A stretch of DNA of 64,000 nucleotides from Tritrichomonas musculus. Lineage: Eukaryota; Parabasalia; Tritrichomonadida; Tritrichomonadidae. Numbering within the stretch: the stretch's first letter is position 1; every line of letters starts with the position of its first letter. The notes under the pieces were generated by a model that had not been told where the DNA came from, ran no database searches, and saw only the letters and a list, made by a program, of their open reading frames with translations. The DNA is taken from contig JAPFFF010000015.1 in assembly GCA_039105265.1 (NCBI GenBank), positions 1,674,001-1,738,000 of the forward strand, written 5' to 3'. A program made the translations under genes and the position numbers. Below, one piece after another: positions 38,977 to 49,848 of the stretch.

Positions 38977-40257
38977 TCATAGGTTAGTTGTTTCATCTGA
39001 AGAAATTGGTAAAGTTGCAAGTAAAGTACTCTCAACTTCTTGAGATAATGGTTCTTTTAATCCGAATAAACCAAAAAATACACCTAATATGCATATTCCC
39101 ATAAAAACAAAAAATGAATTATTTTGACCAATATTGCTATTCATTATTGGCCAAATAAAGATGACACCAAATGACATAAGCCAATTGAAGGCAATACAAA
39201 AGCCTGTTGCTTCCGATCGAATTGCATAATCAAAATATTCTGGTATAATGAACCAAGGAATTGTCCCAATTCCAATTCCATATGAAAATTGGAACATAAA
39301 AAGTGATAATATTGGAATTACTGATGACCAACCATACACTCCATTAATAGCATTTAAAAACAAAAAGAATGATGCGCCTAAACAAGAACAGGTCCATGCT
39401 AATCTACGGCCTATTTTATCTATAAAAAAGCAGCTGATTATGCAAGCGATACATTGAGATAATTGAACGATACCTGCCTGGTTTGAAGGACTGAGATTTA
39501 AACCTGAATTTTTCATCATGTCAGTCATATTTGTTATAAATGCAGAAATTCCAGACCATTGTTGTATGAAATTTAATGCAAGTCCTATTATCAATCCTTG
39601 GGCATTTTTTTTTTGAAACAACTTTTCTTTAGGATGAGTTTGTATATGTTGTATTTGCTCTGTTTTTCCAATTTTAAGTTCTCTTGCCTCTTTTGATGTT
39701 TCTGGAACAAACCATATTAAAAGAGCTTCTAAAAAAGGAAACACTGCAGAATAATAACAAAGTTCTATGTAATTCAAGTATGGTCCTAAAAAATTTAATA
39801 ATGAATATGATATTGCAATTGATAACTGATTAAAAGATCCATATAAACCGGTGAATCCTTTTGGTGCAATCTCAACTAAATACATTGGAGATAATGATGA
39901 AATAGAGCCTAAAAGGACTCCCATTATTGTACGACAAGCAATTCCAGCCCATATTGAAAATTTTGTCAATAAAATACTAAACCATGAAATAACGCATAAA
40001 ACTGATATTGTAAATGCTGTTTTTTTACGTGAATTATGAAAAATCCGAAATAATAATTCATTGAAAAAAGGACCAAGTATTGCTGTTAATGAGGTTACGC
40101 CATTATAGAACGCCCAAGCCATGGAATCGTCAGGTAAATTATGAAGTTTTCGAATCTCGGTTCCTGTTGGTGATGGATATACACATATATTTCCAAATGT
40201 AATAGGACCAAGGCAAATCACTAGTGCATATAAAAGATGCTTGCTGCAAAAAACCAT
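38977..40257 (-). CDS. MFS sugar-porter-like transporter
   Basis: 426 residues with about 12 predicted hydrophobic helices. It belongs to the major facilitator superfamily, sugar porter type, which moves sugars across the plasma membrane or organelle membranes. Visible marks: a central VPETSKEAREL segment resembling the PESPRWL loop; QQWSGISAF after helix 7 (like GQxSGINxxxxY); DKIGRR on the intracellular loop after helix 8; and PWFIIPEYF in helix 10 (like GPxPWxxxxEIFP). A RxIMGVLLGSISSL helix 4 is also typical. The N-terminus is short. The sugar cannot be predicted. It is the last clear host gene before the transposon-rich region. Confidence 0.85.
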   Translation of the reverse strand: MVFCSKHLLYALVICLGPITFGNICVYPSPTGTEIRKLHNLPDDSMAWAFYNGVTSLTAILGPFFNELLFRIFHNSRKKTAFTISVLCVISWFSILLTKFSIWAGIACRTIMGVLLGSISSLSPMYLVEIAPKGFTGLYGSFNQLSIAISYSLLNFLGPYLNYIELCYYSAVFPFLEALLIWFVPETSKEARELKIGKTEQIQHIQTHPKEKLFQKKNAQGLIIGLALNFIQQWSGISAFITNMTDMMKNSGLNLSPSNQAGIVQLSQCIACIISCFFIDKIGRRLAWTCSCLGASFFLFLNAINGVYGWSSVIPILSLFMFQFSYGIGIGTIPWFIIPEYFDYAIRSEATGFCIAFNWLMSFGVIFIWPIMNSNIGQNNSFFVFMGICILGVFFGLFGLKEPLSQEVESTLLATLPISSDETTNL

Positions 40258-40924
40258 AATATTATGTTTATTTAAAAGAAAATAAAAGAATTATGTAAAT
40301 ATATTTTTTTGAATCAAATTCTTTGATAAAACTAAATTCTTTGATTTTTTTCAGAAATGAAAACATGTATTGATATTATTTAGTTAATTATATTGATATG
40401 TAAATGATTATCTTTAAATTAATATTGATAAATATTATAAATAATTATTGTTAATAGTGAATTATTCTAAATTATTTCTAAAAATTATAATTATTAAAAG
40501 AAATTTATAAAACAATATATAGATTCCGATACGATAAAATGAATGATTTAAACTTTTTCATAATGTATCGCATTAAATATCGTAAAAAAAATAAATTAAT
40601 TTAAATTATTTATTAATATTTCATATAATACATTTTTTAATAAAATAAAGCAGTAAAAAAATGTATTGATTCGTTTACGATTTATTAAGCATTCAAAAGT
40701 ATTCAAAATTTTGATAGCATTTAAAACAATATTTACATTTGTATGATTATTTTTACACTCAAATACACAATAATAAATACTATTAGATATATTTATAAAA
40801 CATATTTAAATATTTATAATAAAACTATCTTTATTTACTATTGAGATATTAAATGATTATAATTTTTTACAATTTTGTTGAATAAATCTAAAATAATATT
40901 ATATATATAGAGCATTAATAGCCA
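40258..40924. other. Intergenic, AT-rich
   Basis: About 670 bp, more than 80 percent A+T by eye, with no ORF. It holds the transporter's upstream region. Confidence 0.6.
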
Positions 40925-40932
40925 ATGATATC

Positions 40933-41224
40933 TAGGGATGTTATCGATATCGGTTATATTCGATATTTGGGCGTAATTGGAATGGATAAAATTGAAGGCA
41001 AAAATATCGTACAATAAAAAGAATTTTTTGTAAATGAAAAATTAATTAATCCCCAAGTCATTATTAAATGATATATAATGAATAAGAATTCAACTAATTT
41101 TATCAAAATTTTAAATCTTTGTTAATATTGTATTGAGTTAAGCATGGTTATAAATTTTCAAAAAATTAAATAAAAAACGTTTTTTTCAATAACTGTAATT
41201 TTTCATATTTGATAAACATCCCTG
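40933..41224. mobile_element. hAT-like MITE, 8-bp TSD ATGATATC
   Basis: The ends are TAGGGATGTTATC and GATAAACATCCCTG, inverted with a single-base indel. They are flanked on both sides by ATGATATC (40925-40932 and 41225-41232). The 8-bp direct duplication and (T/C)AGGG ends fit hAT. At 292 bp it has no ORF. Confidence 0.85.
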
Positions 41225-41360
41225 ATGATATCTATATAATTTTTACATATTATTCATTAAAATTCAATTATTGTTTTGATTATTCATTTTTTTGATTTGA
41301 AACACTTTTTTTATGGAATATATTATTATTTCAATTCTTTGCAGATTACCCATAGGTGAG

Positions 41361-41640
41361 TAGGCTTGTTATTCTCCGATTCTCGAGATCGATTTCATAG
41401 ATATAGATTTTTTTTTTTTCCTCAGCTTTTGTTTTATGAATTTTCAATTAAACTTTTTGATAAAAATATGATCGTAAATGAATCTCGCATATTTCTAAAT
41501 AAAGAATGTATTTTTAGATTTTAATCTTAAAATAAACAAAATTATAAATTATAATTTAAAATCACAAATATATTTTATAAAAAAAGATAAATCTGTTTAA
41601 AATCTCGAGATCTTGGTACCGTCAGTAAACCAACTTCATC
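41361..41640 (+). mobile_element. Partial copy of the 52125-52602 hAT-like MITE
   Basis: It starts TAGGCTTGTTATTCTCCGAT, matching in reverse the right end of the element at 52125-52602, and continues through the shared interior words CTCGAGATCGAT, TTTTTGATAAAAATATGATCG and TAAATCTG. The far end is missing; sequence diverges near 41620. No target duplication is expected at a truncated end. Confidence 0.7.
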
Positions 41641-42029
41641 TACCTCTCAATTCAACCCCATCCAATAAACAAATTTTGAAATAAAATAGAAAAAAAATTG
41701 TATGAGTTTATTCAATTTTGATAATATATTTAATTATTTTGAGAAATAAAAGATGAAGTTGGATTGACCTAAAACCGATTTTTTAATTGAAATTTTCAAT
41801 ACTCATGGTCAATTAATTTTTCATATTTCTTTTTGGGAATGACAAACGTGTAGGTGTTTTGGACTATAGAAGAAGTATTGTATTTATCGCCTGAACAGTT
41901 AGATATATGTCAAATGAAAGCTGATTGAAAAACAATCCTAGAAATATATCTAAAATAACAAATAGAAGAACAAGATCAGCTCTCTGCAATATGCTATACG
42001 ATCCGTGGAATAAGATGGACTCCACATTT

Positions 42030-43268
42030 CGAAAAAGGTGGAAACTTTCCGTATTTATCTCCTATGGACAATTGTCTTGATATGGACTGTTTGCGCACAA
42101 TAGACGGTCTCGAATTAGCATATAACTTGTTACAACAACGATTTTATAGAGGCCTAAAAAATGGCATATTGGGTAAGTCAGCATCATAAAATGAGCAAAA
42201 AAGTTCAAGACACATTAAATTCTATTACTCCTACTGAAATTCCATCATTTCAAAGGTTAAATAGATGTTGTGAAGACAATCATATTAAAATAAAAAATGG
42301 AGATCGATTGGAAGATTCCAGAAGACGATTCTGTAATATCAATATAGTTTCGAAATTTTTTTCTGTACATGATCCTAGAATTTATAGAATCGATAAAAGA
42401 TTATTATGGAACATAGATGAAACTAGTTCAGCTTGCACTAAAAAACTATTAATTTTTGCAAATGAAGGATGTCGTTTTACCCCAACAGTTTCTGATAAGG
42501 ATTTTTATCATATAACCGCTATTTTACCATTCAATTCAAATGGCGACCGTTTAGAACCATTTGTTATTTTGCCGAATATTTTAAAATGTCCTCAAGAACT
42601 TAATGAATTTGATTCATTCCTATGTACACTGAAATCAGGATGGATGAATAAGCAAATATTTTTTATGTGTATGGATTACATCTCAACTCAATAATTATCG
42701 TTTAAATAAATTACCACCAGAGTTATTCGATGAAGAGATTATTATTTTAATGGACAATCATCCATCTCGAATAAATCCTCAAGCATTACGCTATTTGAAG
42801 ATGCACAATATATCAGTCATTACTTTCCCACCGCACTGCACACACCTTTTGCAGCCTTTTGACGTTGCGGTTGCCCGAAGTTTCAAAAGTTTAATGCAAA
42901 AAATTCAATTACCAAAAAAAGCTATAGATTATCTAAATTCGTTACCAACAAAGATCTCAAAAGCTCGTTATAAACTGCTTTATTTAATTACAAATGCATG
43001 GAATTCAGTTTCAAAAGATACACTTAAGGAAGGTTTTATGAAACCAGGCTTCATTGATCCGTATGATCCACATAAAGCCATTAACGACGAAAAGTGCAAC
43101 AAAGTAATTTTACCAATTCCAGAACGAAGAAACTACATTAATAATTATGGATGCGAATGTATTACAAATGAAAATATAATATTGCAGATGTATAACAAAT
43201 TAGAAAAAACAAACTTCACTTCAATCAATGAATTACCTAAAATTGAGTACACAGACAATATTTTCTAG
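42030..43268 (+). pseudogene. Broken pogo-like (DDE_1, DD35D) transposase
   Basis: Three adjoining frames together cover most of a transposase of the pogo/Tigger (DDE_1) group. A first frame near 42030-42180 reads GNFPYLSPMDNCLDMDC. The second (42161-42694) has the first catalytic Asp in LLWNIDETSS. The third (open from about 42685 to 43268) has ILMDNHPSRI (second Asp) and FPPHCTHLLQPFDVAVA (third Asp), with 35 residues between the last two. Shifts of frame near 42165 and 42690 break it, so it is not functional. Inverted ends could not be found. It is unrelated at sequence level to the neighbouring element except for the fold. The stretch 41860-42030 may hold more of its N-terminus. Confidence 0.75.
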
Positions 43269-43517
43269 AAAATTACAACATTAAATAAAGACGGATTCGC
43301 TCTCAAGAAAATTCCACCATTATATATAAAAATTGGAGATAATAATTATTCAAGAGTACTTTATTAAACAAAGATAGAATCCGTTATACTTAGTTTAGTT
43401 CATTTTATATAAATAGAAAAAAAAATATACAGAATTGAAAAAAAAAATATTATAATTGTTTTAGATAAAACAAAAAAATGTAAATTAATTGACTAATTAG
43501 TACGTATTTTCATTTTA

Positions 43518-43572
43518 AAGTCGGTCAAAAAAATAGTAAATTACCCAAAAAATAGTAAACAAAAGACGTTTA
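43518..43572 (+). repeat. Left terminal inverted repeat of the pogo-like element
   Basis: 55 bp; it differs from the right end by one base (A versus T, around position 27). It contains an internal direct repeat: AAAAAAATAGTAAA occurs twice. Confidence 0.9.
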
Positions 43573-43617
43573 AAACCGTTTATTTTTTTAAAAAATATAT
43601 GTTTTCTCGTTCTACAA

Positions 43618-45063
43618 TTGCAAAAAAAATATGCAGATTTTTTTGATTTCGATGTTTTACCAGAAGATTTACGAGATGAAGCAAAAAGATTAGTACAATT
43701 GTGGCAAATTGATGATATTAAAAATAAATCAGATAGGATTCGAAAAGTCTTAAATTCTGATTTAGTAGGATTATTTAAAAGTTTATCCGATCAAAAGCAA
43801 AGTTCTTTTTTAAAATGCTCGAAAGCTTACTTTTCTCTAATAAAAAATGGCTTAATTGAACCAAATTTAAAGCAAGGCAGACCGACGAAGCTCCTTTCAG
43901 AAGGTGAGCAAAAAGTTAGAAAATGGCTAGAGGAGCAAAGTAAAAATAATATTTTTCCAACAAAGAAAGATTTTAATGAAATTTGTGTGTCTTTTTTGGA
44001 AGAACAAAAATATGACGGAAGTTGGTCTAAAAATTATTTTAATGTTTTAATTAATAGAATTGCCCCAGATTTCGAAACGCGTGTTGCTCAAGCCCTTGAT
44101 AACGAAAGAGGAGATCTAAAGGAAGAAGATTTGAAGAATTATTTTCAAATTTTGAAAAATTTATTAATTGATCAAATTAATCCAAAACTAATAATTAACC
44201 TGGACGAAACTGGTTTTGGTGGTTCTAAAGCTGTTAAAAAAAGAGGAAAGAAAGTTCTTGTAAAAAAAAGTTATACTGGAAAATGTTTTTATCAAGCTGA
44301 AAAACAAGTTAATTTAATTTCAGCATTAATTGCTGTAACGGCCTCTGGTGAAATGATTACACCTTGTTGTATCGTCCAGCGGGGAACAGAACATCCAGAT
44401 GAAGCAAAATGTCCATTTTATAACAAAATGAAAGTGTTTACTACACCAAACGCTTTTATTACGAGATCAGTTTTCGAAAATTATTTGAATGAATATGTGC
44501 TCAAGCATATTGAAAAAGTTCGCACAGAAATTGGAAATTCAAGTGCACCAGCATTAATTATTTATGACGGCCATAAAGCACATCTTTCACAGGTTTTATT
44601 TGCAAGCTGTGCAGAAAAAAATATACATGTGGTAATTATTCCTCCTCATTCTTCTCATATTGTCCAAACATTGGACCAGGGAATTTTTAGATCAATGAAG
44701 AATGATTATGCTTCAATATCTGATTGGCCTGATGTTTCAAAAATATCACAAAGATTGCAAAGAATATTTACTGTAATAGAAAGATCTCAAAATCATCAGC
44801 TAATTCTGCGAAGCTGGGCCAAAGTTGGCATCATGCCAATTATTGAAAATGGCGATGTTCACCACGTTGAGCTAGTTGAAAATGCAGTTTTGAAGAATGA
44901 ATCAGTTTTAAATGCATTATCCAACAAAGTGAATGAAAAAGAACGCGGGAAAAAGAATGATAAAGCTGACTGGGGCTTAATGAATGAAGAACAAATAAAC
45001 CGCGTAAACGAAGGATTGTGCCCTTTTTGTGGAAAGAAACTGTCTCAAGATGGCGATGAATAA
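43618..45063 (+). CDS. pogo/Tigger-like DD35D transposase
   Basis: 481 residues in the open frame. It cuts and pastes the element by a DDE nuclease. Helix-turn-helix-like DNA binding is expected in the N-terminal third (about 45-150, with GRPTKLLSEGEQKVRKWLEE). The catalytic core has D196 (LIINLDETGF), D317 (IIYDGHKAH) and D353 (PPHSSHIVQTLDQG), with 35 residues between the last two, as in pogo-like DDE_1 enzymes. A CPFCGKK pair ends the protein. The frame begins at a TTG; no in-frame ATG occurs before residue 245. An ATG at 43599, giving MFSRSTIAK, is one base out of frame across the A8 run at 43622-43629. Either a one-base change in that run has recently broken the start, or slippage or assembly error hides it. 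All catalytic residues are kept. Confidence 0.85.
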   Translation: MQKKYADFFDFDVLPEDLRDEAKRLVQLWQIDDIKNKSDRIRKVLNSDLVGLFKSLSDQKQSSFLKCSKAYFSLIKNGLIEPNLKQGRPTKLLSEGEQKVRKWLEEQSKNNIFPTKKDFNEICVSFLEEQKYDGSWSKNYFNVLINRIAPDFETRVAQALDNERGDLKEEDLKNYFQILKNLLIDQINPKLIINLDETGFGGSKAVKKRGKKVLVKKSYTGKCFYQAEKQVNLISALIAVTASGEMITPCCIVQRGTEHPDEAKCPFYNKMKVFTTPNAFITRSVFENYLNEYVLKHIEKVRTEIGNSSAPALIIYDGHKAHLSQVLFASCAEKNIHVVIIPPHSSHIVQTLDQGIFRSMKNDYASISDWPDVSKISQRLQRIFTVIERSQNHQLILRSWAKVGIMPIIENGDVHHVELVENAVLKNESVLNALSNKVNEKERGKKNDKADWGLMNEEQINRVNEGLCPFCGKKLSQDGDE

Positions 45064-46386
45064 GCAATAAACATATATAAATAAAAATTAATCTTTTTTT
45101 AATTGTTGAAAAATTAAATTCGATACATATTATTTTTCTTTTTTTGAAACCAATTTTGAAACATTTGTACTTATTTTTCTGACAATTTTTTTAAATAAAA
45201 TAAGAATACAAGTCAAAAAAAACTCATTTAAAGATTCAGAAGCGAATTTTAAAGCATTTTTAAAATTATATCTAATTCTCATATTTACCAAACAACAACG
45301 AAATTTCAGATTATCTAAATATATTTGATATCTTACAAAGATAGTTATATATAATTACTTGGTATTTTAATTGTATCTTTATTAATAAAGTCAAAATATT
45401 AAAAATAAAATAAAAGGGTTCGACTTTTGGCGGTTATCATATTCTAAAATTATAAAAAATTAATAATAAATAATATTAGTATTATCAATAACATGATGCA
45501 ATTTTAAATATGAAGCCGATTCTATTATCCAAAATAGAGATATTTCACTAAAAAAAATAAAAACAGAAAAAGTTTAACTTTTGAAAGGAGAAAATATTTT
45601 TGAGTTCTTATCTAATTTCCACTATTCAAAGGGATTTTGGGAATTTGAAAATATCCAAATATATAAATATTTTATAACCTTCATATCATATATTCTTTTT
45701 TCATAATTTTATTTACATATTTTAAATTAATTAAAAAGTAATTAATTGAATATCATATAAGATAATATTATTTATGAAAAATAAAATTGAATTAATACGT
45801 TATTATTATTTATTCTCAATTGTGATATACAAATAAACTGAGTTAAAATATAAAAATATATTTTATAATAATATAAATGTGATTTATAATATATATAGTA
45901 AATACATTATCATTAATATGAGGATAATACTGATATATTATCAAAAAAATAAGCATTTGTTAATAAAAATAATATATTTTCAAAAATCTGATGTTATCAA
46001 AATAATTTTTTCAAAAACTAGCATTTAATTCAATTTTAAATTCAAAATTTTTATTTAGAAAAAATAATAATTTCTTGAATATCAATAATATATTTTATTA
46101 AATATTATTATTATATTTCTAAGCTGCATATAAATAATGTAAATAGTAAATCATTTAAGAAAATACCTCAAGTAGCATAATAAAAACACTATTTTTAATG
46201 ATTTTTGGAATGAATAATGAATTTTTTAATTTTTAAGATATAATAAATGAATCCGAATTCTATTTAATATTGATTTAAAAATTTATTAATTAAAAAGAAT
46301 ATCTAATTTTTAAGATATTATTATTTTTCAATCAAAAAAAATTTGAGAGAGTCGACCCCTTTTAATAAAATAAAAATTTTTAAAAA
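45064..46386. other. Non-coding 3' part of the pogo-like element
   Basis: 1.3 kb, very AT-rich, with no ORF. It is long for a pogo-like element, whose transposase usually fills most of the length. A second, older insertion here is possible, but I see no paired ends. Confidence 0.6.
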
Positions 46387-46441
46387 TAAACGTCTTTTGT
46401 TTACTATTTTTTGGGAAATTTACTATTTTTTTGACCGACTT
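46387..46441 (-). repeat. Right terminal inverted repeat of the pogo-like element
   Basis: Reverse complement of 43518-43572 with one mismatch. Confidence 0.9.
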
Positions 46442-46443
46442 TA

Positions 46444-47324
46444 ATAATACGTATAATTGATTAATTTATAATAGAGCTACATTGAAATGTAAATTTATTT
46501 TTTTAACGTCAGCATGAAAAAAAAGTAGCTAAAATATATCTAATATCATCCAAAAAAACAAGGTTATATTAAAAAGTAAACGCGAAAATTGCTTTCTGTA
46601 ATTCCATCTTCTATAACTTTGAATAAAAGTTATTTACAGAGTAAAGTTAGCAAATATCCATTAAATAAATTGAAATTCGTAGGAAATATGGTATATCTGC
46701 CGGCAGATATACAATAAATTATATATATATTTGTAACATAAAAAAGATTAAGTTTTTTTATTTGATTTTTTTTTCTGAAGGATTTTCACTTTTTGAATGA
46801 GACTCAGAAAAGACTAACTCTATTTGAGTTGATCCTCCAGAAGCTTAAAACATGAGCTTCCTCGCAAAAAAATGTTCAACATTTCTAAATCTCAGAAATT
46901 TAGCTAGTAAATCTCCCAGCAGTAGGAACTCACAAGCTAAACCTCCAAGATATAGACTGAGAACATTCCTGCAGAAGAAGTTCAAAATCTAAGTCCCAGA
47001 GCTTTTGCTAAAAAAAGGCGCCACAATAATAAAAATGCTTATCGTTTCTACTTTTTGAATCAATATATCGTTTTTAATTCAATTTTTTTTGTGTATTTAT
47101 ATGGTCGATTCTGATCCTCCTCTTTCTTTTTTTTTCCCCTCCCCCTTTATGATATTTGCACACCCACTTTCAAAAAGCAGGCACGAAAATTCTCTCAAAT
47201 GGTCCACTTCTTTGAACTTCTTCCTCTCAAGATCTGTAAAATTTTTTTTTCAGATCAACTCAAAAAATGAAAAATTGAATTTAAAACTATAAAAATAAGA
47301 TGGAATTAATAACTTTGAGAAAAT
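46444..47324. other. Mixed intergenic sequence
   Basis: Near 46790-47030 the composition rises in G+C and words such as CAGAAGAAGTTCA recur, which suggests an old degraded coding piece, but no frame is open. The rest is AT-rich with a T/C-rich run near 47115-47150. No gene can be assigned. Confidence 0.5.
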
Positions 47325-47510
47325 TTATAGAGCATCACTGATTTGAAGTTCCACTCTATCTTGATCTTTATCGACATATAACAGATAAACTTCGCTTAGC
47401 CACCTTCCACACTTTTTGATAACGGCTGGGTCAATATGAAATTGTGATGCCAATGTTTCTCCATCTCAACTGAACGAGTGCCATGAATACTTTTCTGATT
47501 CCAAGCCTAG
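47325..47510 (-). pseudogene. C-terminal fragment of a tyrosine-recombinase-like protein
   Basis: On the minus strand one frame reads KYSWHSF, then TLASQFHIDPAVIKKC and GRWLSEVYLLYV before a stop. This order matches the box II region of phage-integrase-type tyrosine recombinases (HSFR..GAATLA....DP.VI...GRW.S..Y..Y). It is a broken remnant. Tyrosine recombinases occur in Crypton and DIRS-type elements; the family here is unresolved. It may belong to the same old element as the N-terminal pieces at 49052-50340. Confidence 0.5.
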
Positions 47511-47531
47511 TGTTTTTTAAAAATCATTTAG

Positions 47532-47564
<33 letters not shown>

Positions 47565-47565
<1 letters not shown>

Positions 47566-48759
47566 GAGGTCGTTCAGTGAAGTGATTTTAACGTAACTTT
47601 TTACTTGCAATCAACTTTTTACCAAAAAATATTTAACAAAATTTCCTAAAAATTATATAATCATAATTTATAGGATTATTCTGTTTTGTTAAATGTAAAA
47701 TTGTAGTCAAATATGATTGTTTTAATTTTTGAAATAATAATAATCATTACTGATTTTATCTTTGAATTTTTAAGATTTGTAAGATTTAATACGATAAATT
47801 ATATTATTATTCATATACTCGTTATAAATACCTTGAATCATTCTATTTAAATGATTATTGGTCTCTGAATTGCATTATTAGATAATTTCAGTTTTTTGAC
47901 ATCAAACATTATTCACCGGTTTTTGGTATTTATTCTTTTGGTTAGTTATTGTAATATGATTTTATCTTCAACTTTTTAGGAAATTTCTTCCAATCAATTT
48001 TGCATTATAAAATTGCATTTTAAATTCCTAAACAATCATCTCCAAATTAAAGATTTTAATATATTTTAATATATTTATATATATATTATTAATTTTATTA
48101 TTCAATTAATTTATAAAAATTTTAGATATTTATAGATATAGATTAATTTTTATAATTTGAGAGTATTTTTATGTTAAAATAATTTATTCAATATTTTTAT
48201 TTATTTAAATGAAAAAATTGAATAACAATTATATTTATTATTCAATCTTATAAATATATATATATATATATAATTCCAACAATACTCTTAAATGATTGTA
48301 ATTAATAATTAGCAATATTAATATTATATAATTATTCAATTAATTAACTAAGATATATGTTTAATTAAAGATACAAATAAATTATATAATTTTATTACAC
48401 TTTTATTATAGAATAAATTATTTTTAAAAAATTGAGAGAAAAATAAATGCTTCTCAAATTATTTTTTTATGAAATAAACTAGTAAAAGTATGGTATTCTT
48501 AAAAAAAATTACTAAATAAATATAATAATGAATTATGAAAAATGAGAAAAAGTGTAATAAAATTAATTTTTATCTTCTAGGTCAAAAATATGGTCAAGAT
48601 AATTATTGCTTTTCATTGAATAATTAAAAATTAAAATATCTAAAGATCAGTCGGAATTTTTTTAAAAATAATATTCTCACTTTATATTTATATATCATAT
48701 AATAACATACTAAAAAATAATCTGTTTTTGAATTACTTTTTATAAGTTGAACGACCTCT
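47565..48759. mobile_element. 1.2-kb element with 12-bp inverted ends inside an A-run
   Basis: AGAGGTCGTTCA at 47565-47576 is repeated in reverse at 48748-48759. Both outer sides are runs of about 15-17 A, so a target duplication made of A is likely but unreadable. The interior is AT-rich with no recognisable protein; TATATA and AATTAA tracts abound. Probably a non-autonomous DNA transposon. Confidence 0.55.
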
Positions 48760-49051
48760 AAAAAAAAAAAAAAAAAAGTATTTTTTTCTCAGATAATCTT
48801 GTTTTATACCTGCAATATATTCTTCATCATTTAAATTTGAGATGAAACCGATAAAATTGATTAGGATGATAGACTTTATGATTATTATTATATGAATATG
48901 TAGATACTCCGTGACTATTTTGATATGTTTTTGAAAATTTAAAATCAATTTATTTCTAGCGTAAAGCTAATAATTTTGATATTCTTAAAAAAAGATAAAG
49001 TCATATAAAACATCATTTTCACGTTTTTTATATCACTCATATCATATATCT

Positions 49052-49597
49052 CTAAAAACTTTGCGAATGGTGAGGAATCTTCTTTGTAAGCTCTTTAAAG
49101 GCAGGCTTTGAAATTTTTGGTAAATCATTTGAGCGAAAATAAAAAGATAAACCAGTTAGGTAAGACATCAAAGTATTTAAAACAATGCCATTTTTTGCCC
49201 GATAAGTGATGAAGACATTCATCTTATCTATATCAATAGGATATGGATCCTTTTGAAATTGTCACATTATATTTTCGTAAGTATTGATGCAATGTATGAA
49301 AGTTATTTTGGATGAATATGAAAGAGAATTTTCGGAGTATTGATCTGATTCTTGAGGAAATTGTTCCAAAATAGCAAAATTTGTTTGCATGCTATCGTTT
49401 GGTATGGAAGTTTGAATCATATTTGTACGTGGATGTGGAAATTGTGGCCCATTTGGTGAATAAATGTTATATGTTTGGTTTTGAAATTGGAAATTGATAA
49501 AACTGTTTTGTTGAAATGCATGAGGTGAGAATACAGTTCTGTTATTAAAAGGTGGTGGATTTGAATTAGGATAATTATTATGATTACGACCGAACAT
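49052..49597 (-). pseudogene. N-terminal tyrosine-recombinase-like fragment, copy A
   Basis: An Asn/Pro/Gln-rich start (MFGRNHNNYPNSNPPP) leads into a core-binding-domain-like stretch: PYPIDIDKMNVFITYRAKNG, then LNTLMSYLTGLSFYFRSNDLP, which fits the SAM-like N-terminal domain of tyrosine recombinases. It is a broken copy, related to copy B at 49849-50340 and in the same orientation. No inverted or direct ends were identified. Family unresolved (Crypton- or DIRS-type). Confidence 0.45.
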
Positions 49598-49848
49598 ATT
49601 TAGCTTTTTCCCTGAACAACTATAAATGTTTCAAGTAAATATCTGAATAAGTGATTTATTACTTTGAACATCGAATTTAATAGTTTTTTACTTAAACTTA
49701 AAAATCCATAGAAAGATATCGTCAAGTAAAACATCATTCTTTTGTTATTAATATCTGTCATATCATAAAACTGTAAATATTTTAAGAAAAAATCTGTTTG
49801 AAAAGGTAATTTTGCAAATGGTGATGAATCTTCTTTGAATGATCTCTG

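Larger units (their letters stand above)
43518..46441 (+). mobile_element. Nearly whole pogo/mariner-like DNA transposon
   Basis: 55-bp inverted ends (43518-43572 and 46387-46441, one mismatch) begin AAGTCGGTCAAAAAAATAGT. Each is flanked by TA (43516-43517 and 46442-46443), the target duplication of Tc1/mariner/pogo elements. Total length is 2924 bp. It contains one transposase frame (43618-45063) and 1.3 kb of non-coding AT-rich sequence behind it. The insertion site appears to be near the centre of an imperfect palindrome: TACGTATT words in inverse orientation flank both sides. Confidence 0.9.

Noticed and set aside
47089-47292. 67-codon ORF (MCIYMVDSDPPLSF)
   Set aside because: Low complexity and T/C-run derived; no support.
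48733-48948. 71-codon ORF on the minus strand
   Set aside because: It crosses the end of the 47565-48759 element and an A-run; it looks fortuitous.
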